This document shows, piece by piece, positions 1 to 6,936 of a stretch of DNA of 14,836 bases. Origin of the DNA: Methanothrix sp. (GTDB lineage Archaea > Halobacteriota > Methanosarcinia > Methanotrichales > Methanotrichaceae); the NCBI GenBank assembly GCA_003162615.1, contig PMNG01000141.1:6786-21621 (forward strand), read 5' to 3'. The notes under the pieces are model-generated. The model ran no database searches, had not been told where the DNA came from, and worked only from the letters and a program-made list of their open reading frames with translations. How positions within the stretch are numbered: the stretch's first letter is position 1; every line of letters starts with the position of its first letter. The translations under genes and the position numbers were made by a program.

Positions 1-849
1 GGAATTGCCTCAATCGACCTACGCCAGGGCAGATACGATGAGGCGGAAGAAAACCTACGTTATGCCCGAGATGTCTACAGGCGAAAGGGTGACGTAAACG
101 GCGAGGCCGAAGTGCTTCGTGGCTTGGCATCAGCGGAGATGGCTAAAGGAGACTACGAGAATGCCAAGGAGAATCTGAACAAGGTTCTGCAAACTCAAAT
201 TAAAACTGAGGACTTGGCAGGACAGGTCTCTACGCTGAAAGACCTCATCACAATCGACCTGCACCAAAAAAATCGAGATGTTGCAATCGAGAAGCTCAAT
301 AGGTCCGTGGAGATCTTCAGAAAATTGGGCCATCCAGCAGGCGAGGCGGCTGCACTCAACGATCTGGCATCTTTGGATATGGAGAACGATGATTTCGATT
401 CTGCCACCGAGAAGTTTCAGAGGGCCCTGAAGATCAGGAGACAGATCAGCGACCATGTGGGAGAGGCTGCAGCACTTCACAGTCTGGCCATGATCGATGC
501 CCAGAAAGGAAAAGTCCAGGAAGCTAGCGAAAAATTCATGGATGCTCTTAAGATCTACCAGCAGACCGGAGATAAATCCGGTGAGGCGGCAGCCTTCTTC
601 CAACTCGGCATTCTTGCAGTACGTCTCAGCCACAACATGAATGATGGAATGAAGCTCTTGGCTCTGAGCGGCATAATTCTTAGATCGATAGGTAGCTCTG
701 AGGCCAGGAATGTGGAGCCGGTGATAGAACGGATGGCTTCTCAAATGAGGTACACCCAGGACAAGTTTGCGGAGTTGGTGCGAGAGGCTGCAATGGCCTA
801 CCGGAAAGGCAAGGGTTGGGGACTTCTGGAGGCAGCGTTTCAGAGTTGA
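1..849 (+). CDS. TPR repeat protein, 5'-truncated by window edge
   Basis: The reading frame is open from base 1, so the gene begins upstream of the window; an internal GTG at 112 is not the start because TPR-like sequence continues before it. About 282 residues are visible. They form roughly 40-residue helical repeats, with the phrase GEAAAL plus a following helix recurring (GEAAALNDLASLDM, GEAAALHSLAMIDA, GEAAAFFQLGILAV), each followed by a second helix of the type ATEKFQRALKIRRQ. This is the TPR_12/MalT-like type of tetratricopeptide array, a protein-protein interaction scaffold. The last 70 residues lack clear repeats and end in a basic, Gly/Trp-containing segment (YRKGKGWGLLEAAF). No signal peptide or membrane helix is visible in the part present. 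The 3' end overlaps the convergent ketopantoate reductase gene by 10 bases. The partner and function are unknown. Confidence 0.85.
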   Translation, partial: GIASIDLRQGRYDEAEENLRYARDVYRRKGDVNGEAEVLRGLASAEMAKGDYENAKENLNKVLQTQIKTEDLAGQVSTLKDLITIDLHQKNRDVAIEKLNRSVEIFRKLGHPAGEAAALNDLASLDMENDDFDSATEKFQRALKIRRQISDHVGEAAALHSLAMIDAQKGKVQEASEKFMDALKIYQQTGDKSGEAAAFFQLGILAVRLSHNMNDGMKLLALSGIILRSIGSSEARNVEPVIERMASQMRYTQDKFAELVREAAMAYRKGKGWGLLEAAFQS

Positions 850-1793
850 AAGGTAGTATCTTCCATCGATTTCACAAGTGCGTACAATGTTTCATTTGCC
901 GGAACTTTTATGCCGTGCTTTCTGGCCAGTCTGATCACATGGCCGTTTATGGAATCGATCTCCGTCATCCTACCTCTCTGCACGTCTTGAAGCATACTCG
1001 AAGTGTTCATGGATGTTTTCGAGGCGATCGAGTGAACAAGGTCGAGGACTATGTCTTTATTCGCTACGCACCCTTCCTTGGCAGCAACGCTCACACATTC
1101 TTCAACTATATTTTCGATCGTGTCCTCGAGGTATTTTGAAAGGACGATGCCGTTATGTTTTCTTGTCAGGGCGGTTATCGGATTTATCACTGAATTTACG
1201 AAAAGTTTGTTCCACTGGTGGTTCTTAAAGTCCTTTGCGAATTCTATCTCGAAGCCCTTTTCTTCAAACATCTCTCCCATGAAATGTTTGATTTCCGGTC
1301 CGATTCCGTCCTCAAAAACCGTCTTACCTCTTCCCTTAAGCTCGATTGAGCCATCTTCAGGAAAATTAACGCCAATAGAGGTAATGCCTTCAAAAACATT
1401 GTGGGAGGTCAGTTTGAAAACTTCCTTATTTCCCATCCCATTCATCAATAGCATAAAATCCGAGTTCTTTAAATTCCCGTTAAGTGCCCCAGACGCCATT
1501 ATCTCATCCAAAACTCGTTGCAGCGAATATGTTTTGACACATACGATCACAATATCAGGAAAAAAGTTCGACCTACGTAGTTCATCGGGGCTGGAAAAAC
1601 AATGCCTGAATCTCAGACACTTGTGCCCTTCCGGAAGATCGATTCGTAGACCGGCTTTGAGTATCTTTTGAATATGGCTTCTCCTGCCCAGAAGCGCCAC
1701 ATTCTCGATTAAGGTATCTCCCGCAACATCTGAGAGCAAGTAACCCACAAATGAGCCTATTGCTCCTGCCCCGTAGATCATTACATTTTTCAT
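840..1793 (-). CDS. panE: 2-dehydropantoate 2-reductase (ketopantoate reductase)
   Basis: A cytoplasmic NAD(P)H-dependent enzyme that reduces 2-dehydropantoate to pantoate in coenzyme A synthesis. The 317 residues match the usual length of about 300. The N-terminal Rossmann motif is GAGAIGS (8-14). VCVKT (84-88) matches the active-site lysine region, and LMNGMGN (116-122) contains the conserved NGMG. The C-terminal helical domain has WNKLFVN (194-200), whose Lys196 is the expected catalytic base, followed by NPITALT, and RMTEID (275-280), whose Glu278 is the expected substrate-binding acid. All the signature residues are present, so the enzyme should be active. The ApbA/PanE family also contains paralogues acting on other 2-keto acids, so the substrate is inferred from family. 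The start is ATG at 1793; no strong ribosome-binding site precedes it. It lies tail-to-tail with the TPR gene at its left. Confidence 0.86.
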   Translation of the reverse strand: MKNVMIYGAGAIGSFVGYLLSDVAGDTLIENVALLGRRSHIQKILKAGLRIDLPEGHKCLRFRHCFSSPDELRRSNFFPDIVIVCVKTYSLQRVLDEIMASGALNGNLKNSDFMLLMNGMGNKEVFKLTSHNVFEGITSIGVNFPEDGSIELKGRGKTVFEDGIGPEIKHFMGEMFEEKGFEIEFAKDFKNHQWNKLFVNSVINPITALTRKHNGIVLSKYLEDTIENIVEECVSVAAKEGCVANKDIVLDLVHSIASKTSMNTSSMLQDVQRGRMTEIDSINGHVIRLARKHGIKVPANETLYALVKSMEDTTFQL

Positions 1794-1913
1794 AAATTCG
1801 GGCTTATTGAGCTGTTCGTTTCAGCAAAGATGGATGCATTAAAGATATGACTCTTCTCGATGTAAGATCGGCATTACAAACTCAAAGGGATCTGAATTCT
1901 ATAAGGCTCGAAC

Positions 1914-1935
1914 TCTTAATCCATTCTTAATCCAT
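1914..1935. repeat. Perfect 11-base tandem duplication
   Basis: TCTTAATCCAT occurs twice head to tail (1914-1924 and 1925-1935), 7 bases beyond the stop of the 1943-2419 gene. It is AT-rich and could be replication slippage. I see no coding meaning. Confidence 0.7.
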
Positions 1936-1942
1936 AAAACGG

Positions 1943-2419
1943 TCAAAGGCCGAAGCTCAACACGCATCTTTTGGAACCCTTGCAGATCTGCTCGTCCAGC
2001 TCAAAGTTTATGTCACCGAACTCCGAGGCCCAAACCGAGTTCTCCTCCCTGCAGATCAAGCTGCTCACCTTTTCCGATAGATGCTCTCGGCCTGATTTGA
2101 CCATGAGTTCATGCCATGGACAACGCTTGATGAAGAATTTGAGACCGCTGTTTTCCTTCTCGGCCTCGAACTCAAACCCCTCCAGAGCAAGCCGAGCCTC
2201 AATGCCTTCACCTAGCCCCTCCATTCCTTCATCCAAGAGCAGCATGGACTTGAGCATCCTGGCCTGGATCTTGGGCAGGACTTTCCACACCTGGTCGTCG
2301 ATCTCCAGAGCAGTTTCAAAACCGCACTTTTCTTCGACCTTCATGAACCATAGCCCGTCTGCTGCTGCGTAAGAGCGGTGAAAGTACGCTGCAATCTGCT
2401 TGTACGTCAGTTCTTTCAT
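1943..2419 (-). CDS. DUF6125-like / ATC-hydrolase-like small cysteine protein
   Basis: A soluble protein of 158 residues. The N-terminal half is helical, including an acidic helix (LLDEGMEGLGEGIEARLALE, 61-80). The C-terminal half holds CPWH (100-103), Cys123, Cys146 and Cys152 in a C-x5-C context (CKGSKRC). From memory this layout resembles the archaeal DUF6125 proteins, distantly grouped with the L-2-amino-thiazoline-4-carboxylate hydrolase fold, where conserved cysteines may bind a metal or an iron-sulfur cluster. No enzymatic activity can be assigned from sequence alone. An AGGA motif lies 4 bases before the ATG. Only 15 bases separate this gene from the stop of the upstream TPR gene (2435-4372), so the two are probably co-transcribed and may act together. 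Confidence 0.72.
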   Translation of the reverse strand: MKELTYKQIAAYFHRSYAAADGLWFMKVEEKCGFETALEIDDQVWKVLPKIQARMLKSMLLLDEGMEGLGEGIEARLALEGFEFEAEKENSGLKFFIKRCPWHELMVKSGREHLSEKVSSLICREENSVWASEFGDINFELDEQICKGSKRCVLSFGL

Positions 2420-2434
2420 CTTTTCCTATCCGAC

Positions 2435-4372
2435 TTATGCTTCCTTAGTGTCTCGCCGTTTTTTGGCGGAAGCGTCCATGGCTTTCCTGGAAGTTTTGAG
2501 GATCTTCCTGCAAGCTTCGATGGCATTCTGACACTTGTCTGCTTTCTCTCTGGCCTCGGCTGACCTCGTGTCCCGGACAGATTCAAACTCTCTGGTGGAG
2601 TCGGAATAAGCTTTAAAGGCTTTCTTGTAGGCTTTTACTGACTTCTTACAGTTTTCTGCCTTATCCTCTACATCCGAAAGAAGGAGGTACGTGTATCCAA
2701 TGTCCCTCTGGATTTCTGCATGCTCAAAGGACGCTATATCGGCTGAGTAGACCTCCAAGGCAGATTTGTACGATTCGATGGCTAACTTGCAGTTCTCTTT
2801 CAGACTTTCAGTCTCGGCGAGGGTTACGTAAGTGTAGCCCAGGTTTTTGAGCGCATCTGCATAATCATGACTGTTCTTCTCGTAGATCTCCATGGAACTT
2901 TGGCAGGCAACAATCGCCTTCCGGCAGTTTTCGGCTTTATCCTCTACCTCGGCAAGAGAGGTAAAAGCCGTCCAGAGGAGGTTTTGAATTTCGGCGTACT
3001 CCGTCGGCCGATCTTTAGGGGTGTAGAACTTCATTGCTTCGTCGCAGGCGGCAATAGCCTTCTTGCAATCCCATGCCTTGTCTTCGGGTGTGTCCTCCAC
3101 GTTTGCGAGCATGCTATAGGTTATGGCTAGATCCTTCTGGCAAGATGCGTACTGTTCCGGACGGGCTACGGTGTAGACCTTGAGCCGCTCCTGGCAGGCA
3201 TCCAGAGCCAGGATGCAGTTTTCCGCCCGATACTCCGAGTCTGCCAGCGAGGAGTGGGCAACCCACAGACATCCCTGAATATCTGCATAATCTTCAGGGA
3301 AATCCTCGAGGTTGTAGACCTTGAGCGCCTCCTTACAGGCCTTGATGGCCTCCCGACAGTTATCGAACTTCTGGTCTGATTCGGCGATGACTAAGTAGGC
3401 GTTTGCCAAGTTGCTCTCTGTCAAAGCATACTGAACAGGGAACTTCTCGATGGAGTAGACCTCAAGAGCTTTATTGTAAGCATCAACGGCCCGTCGGCAG
3501 TTTTCAAACCCACTTTCAGCCTCAGCCAGAGTCAGATATGCGTTTCCCAGGTTATTCTGAGTAGCCGCATGGGCGAACGGCAACCGTTCTTTGGTCCTCA
3601 CCCGGAGGGCTTCATCACAAGCCTCAATGGCACGCCAGCAATTGGTCGCCTTCTCTTTCGCTTTTGATAGCGCGGTATATGCTGTGGCCAGATTGTTTTG
3701 AACTGAGGCGTATACAAGTGGCGAACGGTCAAAGGTGTAGACATCCAAGGTCCTAACGTAGGCGCGTATCGCGTTTCCACAATTTTCTTCTCTCGCGTCA
3801 ACTTCGGCGAGAGCTGTATAGGCCATTCCCAGGTTGATCTGCACGTCTGCAAACTTGGCTGGATAGTCTTTAAATGTGTAAAATTTGAGGGCTTCCGTGC
3901 AGGCTCTTATAGCGAGGAAACAATTGGCCACCTTCTCCTCGGATTCGGCCAGTCTCCTGTAGGCTACTCCAAGACTGGCCTGGATCTCGGAATAGTCGGT
4001 TGAGAAGCTCTCGGGGAGATAATAATTCAGAGCTTCCTTGAAGGCTGCAGCCGAAGATCGGCAGTTTTCAGCCCTTTGCTCCGTTTCGCCTATATCGAGG
4101 TAGGCTGATCCGATAGCCTTCTGGACTCTGGCTCTTTGGGCAGGATGGTTCTCCAAGGTAAAGGCCTCCAGGGCCATCTGGTAAGCTGCAATTGCCAGCT
4201 TGTAGTTCTTTACCTTGTCCTCTTGCCTAGAGATTTCCGAGTAAATGTCTCCGACCTTCCTCTGAATGTTGGCCCTCTGGACAGGGTCCATCTCTAAGGC
4301 AGATATCCTCTGATATGTACCCAAAGCCTTGTTGTAATCTTCGATGATATTAACAGCATTCATTCCATGCAT
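2435..4372 (-). CDS. Large TPR protein of 47-residue repeats with recurrent Asn-Cys
   Basis: The 645 residues are almost wholly repeats with a 47-residue period (141 bases). Each unit reads roughly ENCxxAIxACxEALxVY-x5-FPxxYAxxQNNLGxAYxxLAExExKA. I count about 13 copies. Twelve carry a Cys immediately after the capping Asn, Asp or Lys (ENC, NC, WDC, DKC) and one has Tyr there. A second Cys sits seven residues later in seven of them. The layout is like the long-period TPR arrays known from cyanobacterial and other archaeal proteins, where that first position is usually Leu. The C-terminal tail is basic (ASAKKRRDTKEA). No signal peptide, membrane helix or enzyme domain is visible, so a cytoplasmic scaffold is likely. 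An in-frame ATG at 4363 is better spaced from the AAGGA before 4372, so the true start may be three codons in. It is likely co-transcribed with the downstream 1943-2419 gene. Confidence 0.88.
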   Translation of the reverse strand: MHGMNAVNIIEDYNKALGTYQRISALEMDPVQRANIQRKVGDIYSEISRQEDKVKNYKLAIAAYQMALEAFTLENHPAQRARVQKAIGSAYLDIGETEQRAENCRSSAAAFKEALNYYLPESFSTDYSEIQASLGVAYRRLAESEEKVANCFLAIRACTEALKFYTFKDYPAKFADVQINLGMAYTALAEVDAREENCGNAIRAYVRTLDVYTFDRSPLVYASVQNNLATAYTALSKAKEKATNCWRAIEACDEALRVRTKERLPFAHAATQNNLGNAYLTLAEAESGFENCRRAVDAYNKALEVYSIEKFPVQYALTESNLANAYLVIAESDQKFDNCREAIKACKEALKVYNLEDFPEDYADIQGCLWVAHSSLADSEYRAENCILALDACQERLKVYTVARPEQYASCQKDLAITYSMLANVEDTPEDKAWDCKKAIAACDEAMKFYTPKDRPTEYAEIQNLLWTAFTSLAEVEDKAENCRKAIVACQSSMEIYEKNSHDYADALKNLGYTYVTLAETESLKENCKLAIESYKSALEVYSADIASFEHAEIQRDIGYTYLLLSDVEDKAENCKKSVKAYKKAFKAYSDSTREFESVRDTRSAEAREKADKCQNAIEACRKILKTSRKAMDASAKKRRDTKEA

Positions 4373-4417
4373 CCTTGCTTAGATGTCTCTCTAAGAGTAT
4401 AAAGATTTAACCTACGT

Positions 4418-4430
4418 CATATATAAAGGA
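4418..4430 (-). promoter_or_regulatory. TATA box of the 645-residue TPR gene
   Basis: On the minus strand the sequence reads CTTTATATATGAC. It is centred near 4424, which predicts transcription from about 4398 and a 26-base leader to the ATG at 4372. The element is nearly symmetric, so it could also fire rightward into 4450-4600. Confidence 0.55.
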
Positions 4431-4606
4431 CTATAAATTCACGAGCACCTGTTCCTAAAGGCCCAGATCATTTAAGCCTGATGGAGGAACGGACGCTTCT
4501 AAGGCTATTATCCTTTTGGCCTTTGCCCTGGCATTACTTACTGGTAACAACATATGTTGATTTTGGGAAGAGATAGGACTCATTAGCGTTTCTCAAATGT
4601 GGAAGA

Positions 4607-5473
4607 TCAGTTCGGCGTGAGAGCACCGATCAGATCTTCTGGGGTGATTATTCCCCAAAGAGCTCCTGAATCTAAGACTACGAGCTGGCTCGACCCACTC
4701 CTTCCCAGAATCTTGACAGCCTCGAAGATTAGTTCCTTCGAATCTATGGTCAAAAAGTCACGAGTCATAATATCCCTGACTCCGAGACCGGTCCTGCCTT
4801 CGGCTACTGCTCGGGTTATGTCGGTCATGCTGACAAGGCCAAGAGAATTTTCATCGACCAGTGCCTCTCGAACTCCGTTATACATCAATATTCTGGCTGC
4901 CTCTTGGACGGTGACATTAGGATCAATATGAACAGCACGTTGCGCTATCTTCTTGACTGGAATCCTCGGCACTGAAATGAGCTCTTTAACGTGAAATATA
5001 AGCCTAGACATGGTGTCGTCCCTGCCCGTGACATCCCCTCGAATGTAGAGCTTGTTCACAGGCGTAGGTCCGATTCGGATTTCGTCTCCGACATTGAAGT
5101 CCTTCACGCTGCCTAATATGCGTACTGTTCCGCCACACTCGTGGGACAACATTACCTTATTGAAGACAATCTCGCTTGCAGTTGCCCCATCGACCACAAC
5201 TCCGTTCTTTACGATGGGAACGACAACTACGTCTCCGGTAGCGTCCAGGCTGAGGGCTTCGTATGCGGAACCAGTGGCCTTGTAGCCACCTTTTGGCCCA
5301 GGCACGCCTTCGACAAGATTCAATGCTTTCAAGGACTGCATCTGGTTCCGGACAGTCCCAGGGTTGCGGTCAATGAGTCCCGCAATCTCCTCGCCTTTGA
5401 CGGCTCGATCCTCTTTACGATAAATGTTTATCAGGGCGGTCAAGATATCTCTTTGGACAGGAGTTAGCTCCAT
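4607..5473 (-). CDS. Transcription regulator: winged helix + middle domain + two CBS domains
   Basis: The 288 residues show three parts. Residues 1-75 are a winged helix-turn-helix (VQRDILTALINIYRK, then a GEEIAGLIDRNPGTVRNQM recognition region and a GGYKAT wing). Residues 76-165 are a beta-rich domain with repeated Val/Gly strands and DEIRIGPTPVNKL. Residues 170-226 and 231-287 are two CBS motifs (VHIDPNVTVQEAARILMYNG ending SMTDITRAV, and DIMTRDFLTIDSKELIFEAV ending ITPEDLIGA). CBS pairs bind adenosine nucleotides or SAM in known families, so this is probably a ligand-sensing DNA-binding protein of a type common in methanogens. The ligand and targets are unknown. The start is ATG at 5473 without a ribosome-binding site. 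The TATA box centred at 5506 predicts a near-leaderless transcript. A dyad at 5484-5501 suggests autoregulation. Confidence 0.87.
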   Translation of the reverse strand: MELTPVQRDILTALINIYRKEDRAVKGEEIAGLIDRNPGTVRNQMQSLKALNLVEGVPGPKGGYKATGSAYEALSLDATGDVVVVPIVKNGVVVDGATASEIVFNKVMLSHECGGTVRILGSVKDFNVGDEIRIGPTPVNKLYIRGDVTGRDDTMSRLIFHVKELISVPRIPVKKIAQRAVHIDPNVTVQEAARILMYNGVREALVDENSLGLVSMTDITRAVAEGRTGLGVRDIMTRDFLTIDSKELIFEAVKILGRSGSSQLVVLDSGALWGIITPEDLIGALTPN

Positions 5474-5483
5474 GGTTGATCGG

Positions 5484-5501
5484 CATTAATCATGACTAAT
5501 G
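5484..5501. promoter_or_regulatory. Operator-like dyad before the CBS regulator
   Basis: CATTAATCA followed by TGACTAATG is an 18-base palindrome with 8 of 9 pairs matching. It lies between the TATA box and the predicted transcription start of the wHTH-CBS gene, where a bound repressor would block polymerase. This is the expected position for an autoregulatory site, but binding is inference. Confidence 0.55.
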
Positions 5502-5511
5502 GATATATAGG
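5501..5511 (-). promoter_or_regulatory. TATA box of the CBS regulator gene
   Basis: The minus strand reads CCTATATATCC, centred at 5506, 33 bases before the ATG at 5473. Transcription would start near 5480, giving a leader of only about seven bases. Confidence 0.6.
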
Positions 5512-5601
5512 TTTATTGATACTCACAATTCAATCTACGATATTCGATAAAAAATTTTCACCCATTGGTCAAGGCATAAAGTTAACTAACCGATACGCTA
5601 T

Positions 5602-5609
5602 GATATATG
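5602..5609 (+). promoter_or_regulatory. Probable TATA box of the DUF1232 gene
   Basis: GATATATG is centred near 5605, predicting a transcription start near 5631 and a leader of about 90 bases before 5720. That is long compared with neighbouring genes. Confidence 0.4.
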
Positions 5610-5640
5610 CTAAGTTATGGTCTTAGACAGAGTCTAGTGA

Positions 5641-5692
5641 GCACCTAAATGGAGCAATGGACTGCTCATAAGACACTATGGCCAGAAGGTGC
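5641..5692 (+). other. Nested hairpins in the leader of the DUF1232 gene
   Basis: GCACCT (5641-5646) pairs with AGGTGC (5687-5692), and nested inside GAGCA (5652-5656) pairs with TGCTC (5663-5667). Just upstream TAGAC and GTCTA (5624-5636) form a third small dyad around a three-base loop. The nested structure lies inside the predicted leader and ends 18 bases before the GGAGGG ribosome-binding site. Confidence 0.4.
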
Positions 5693-5719
5693 ACAACTCA
5701 TTCAAGAGTTGGAGGGTTC

Positions 5720-6172
5720 ATGATGAAGAGATTCGATAAACTACTCGAACAGGAAGTCTCAGGCTACAAAGGCAAACATAGCGAGCTCATAAGTAAGGCT
5801 CCCGCACTTTATAAGTTGATGACCCGGTTGCTTGATGATCCAGCCCTTCCAGGTCATCTGTCGCCTCTTGTGATTGCCTCAATAGCTTACTTCATCCTTC
5901 CCGAGGACGTCATACCAGAGGAGAAATACGGCCCCTTGGGCTTCGTTGATGATATCTTCCTTTGCGCTTTTGTAGCTGACAAGGTACGCAAGGATGCAGG
6001 CGCCGATGACATCCTAATAAGGAACTGGGATGACAAAACACCCGTAGTTCCTTTGATACAGCAGATTCTAGAACGCGAGGAGGAACTTATCGGCGACAAA
6101 AAGCAAATCATATTGGATTACATTGGATACGAGCAATTGGGGACCGCGGCTGGGGACCAAAGTCCAGCTTAA
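5720..6172 (+). CDS. DUF1232 (YkvA-like) protein
   Basis: A small protein of 150 residues. A central segment (residues about 45-85 from this start) reads PLVIASIAYFILPEDVIPEE then LGFVDDIFLCAFVADKV. This is the DUF1232 pattern: a hydrophobic helix, a Pro-Asp/Glu-x-Ile-Pro turn, a Gly-x-hydrophobic-Asp-Asp motif and a second hydrophobic helix. The two helices may associate with a membrane as a hairpin; the rest is charged and soluble-looking. No biochemical role is established for the family. The start at 5720 (ATG ATG AAG) is preferred over the in-frame ATG at 5678 because GGAGGG at 5711-5716 stands directly before it, best spaced for the second ATG at 5723. The longer N-terminus would also run through the leader hairpin. 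It diverges from the CBS regulator, but a shared role is unproven. Confidence 0.72.
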   Translation: MMKRFDKLLEQEVSGYKGKHSELISKAPALYKLMTRLLDDPALPGHLSPLVIASIAYFILPEDVIPEEKYGPLGFVDDIFLCAFVADKVRKDAGADDILIRNWDDKTPVVPLIQQILEREEELIGDKKQIILDYIGYEQLGTAAGDQSPA

Positions 6173-6503
6173 CGGCGCAGATGAGCCGGAGGCTTGTAGT
6201 GCGCACGAGACAGACAGTTCTTCTCTTTAAGTCTGACTCCAAGCCGTCGATAATGCACAGCCTTAGATTTAAGCCCTTTTGTGGCCAAAAGCGCAGATGG
6301 CGGTCCTCCTTGTCGCTTTCATGCAACTCTCCAAGGCATCGGGTTGCCGCGAAGTCGGTCCTGTTTCGAGCCCATCGGCTTCGCGACTAACTTTGGGCTG
6401 AAGCTCGATGAGCTTAGGTAGTCTAGCTGGCCATCGATGTCTTCAGACTTAAGTGACGCGAACAGCGCTCTAGACAGGCTCTATCTGGGTGTACTCTTGG
6501 CAC
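6173..6503. other. Intergenic region with clustered hairpins
   Basis: A gap of 331 bases between two converging genes. I find no convincing gene: open frames here show no domain and no ribosome-binding site. The left part (6173-6340) is featureless to my eye. The right part holds three dyads. The first is an 11-pair stem (6348-6358 with 6375-6385, two G-U pairs), the second a six-pair stem with a three-base loop (6401-6406 with 6410-6415), the third GTCTAG/CTAGAC (6421-6426 with 6470-6475). It does not match tRNA, 5S, SRP RNA or RNase P RNA signatures that I know. It could be a small RNA or a 3' UTR structure. Confidence 0.4.
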
Positions 6504-6857
6504 TCAAATACGTTGAAATAACTTGGGATGTCTTTGTGCCGAAACTGGCCTCTCCACCCCATATGGGATCCTAGTTTTTTTGCCGCACCTCAGACAGGTG
6601 GAGGTGATACATCCACGACTTAATCTCACCCTCCTTTCCGAAGCCGGGAGATAGCTGCCACAGTGCTTGCATAACATCTTTTTCATTTGAGAAGACATCC
6701 TTATCCGTATACGAGTCCCGATCATTCTTGCGATCTGGACGTACCGGTCGGATCTCTCTGGATGGAGGGGCAACTCTAGGGAGGCAAGGTCGAAGAGGAT
6801 CTCCATGCGCTGTCGGGCAATGTCCCTGGCCTGGGCCGCATTGTTCTTGCGTCTCAC
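6504..6857 (-). CDS. rnp4: Ribonuclease P protein component 4 (Rpp21/Rpr2 family)
   Basis: A zinc-ribbon protein subunit of archaeal RNase P, which with the catalytic RNA removes 5' leaders from tRNA precursors. From GTG at 6857 it is 117 residues, the usual size. The N-terminal helices carry the family phrase ARQRMEILFDLA (15-26) and HPERSDRYVQIARMIGTRIR (32-51). The zinc ribbon has Cys63-x2-Cys66 (CKHC) and Cys88-x2-Cys91 (CLRC), ending in a basic RIPYG segment. The frame stays open upstream to 7193, but that extension has no family similarity and runs antisense to the divergent CxxC gene. The GTG sits about 27 bases from a TATA box centred at 6884, so the mRNA is probably leaderless and this start is favoured. 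Confidence 0.88.
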   Translation of the reverse strand: MRRKNNAAQARDIARQRMEILFDLASLELPLHPERSDRYVQIARMIGTRIRIRMSSQMKKMLCKHCGSYLPASERRVRLSRGCITSTCLRCGKKTRIPYGVERPVSAQRHPKLFQRI

Positions 6858-6879
6858 TTTTAAGACTCTTTTGTAATGG

Positions 6880-6890
6880 ATATAAAACCT
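6880..6890 (-). promoter_or_regulatory. TATA box of rnp4, possibly shared by the divergent gene
   Basis: The minus strand reads GGTTTTATATC with the core at 6881-6887. Its distance of about 27 bases to the GTG at 6857 fits leaderless transcription. On the plus strand the same bases read TATAAAA and could drive transcription from about 6910 toward 6937. Confidence 0.55.
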
Positions 6891-6936
6891 ATTGCACCTA
6901 AAACCTATTGTAGCCGAAGATCGAACTGTCTTTCCG

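Noticed and set aside
2435..4372. CRISPR-like periodicity (141-base repeats)
   Set aside because: The period comes from protein-level TPR repeats in one long open frame; the DNA copies are diverged and there are no spacers.
5678..5719. Upstream ATG for the DUF1232 gene
   Set aside because: It lies inside the leader hairpin and has no ribosome-binding site, whereas 5720/5723 follows GGAGGG.
6181..6390. 69-codon plus-strand frame and its minus-strand counterpart in the intergenic region
   Set aside because: Neither has a domain, ribosome-binding site or protein-like composition; both look like chance frames in a G+C-richer segment.
6341..6400. Possible tRNA around TTTCGAGCCC
   Set aside because: It has a TTCGA-like loop, but neither the T stem nor an acceptor stem pairs; the segment is better explained by a simple 11-pair hairpin.
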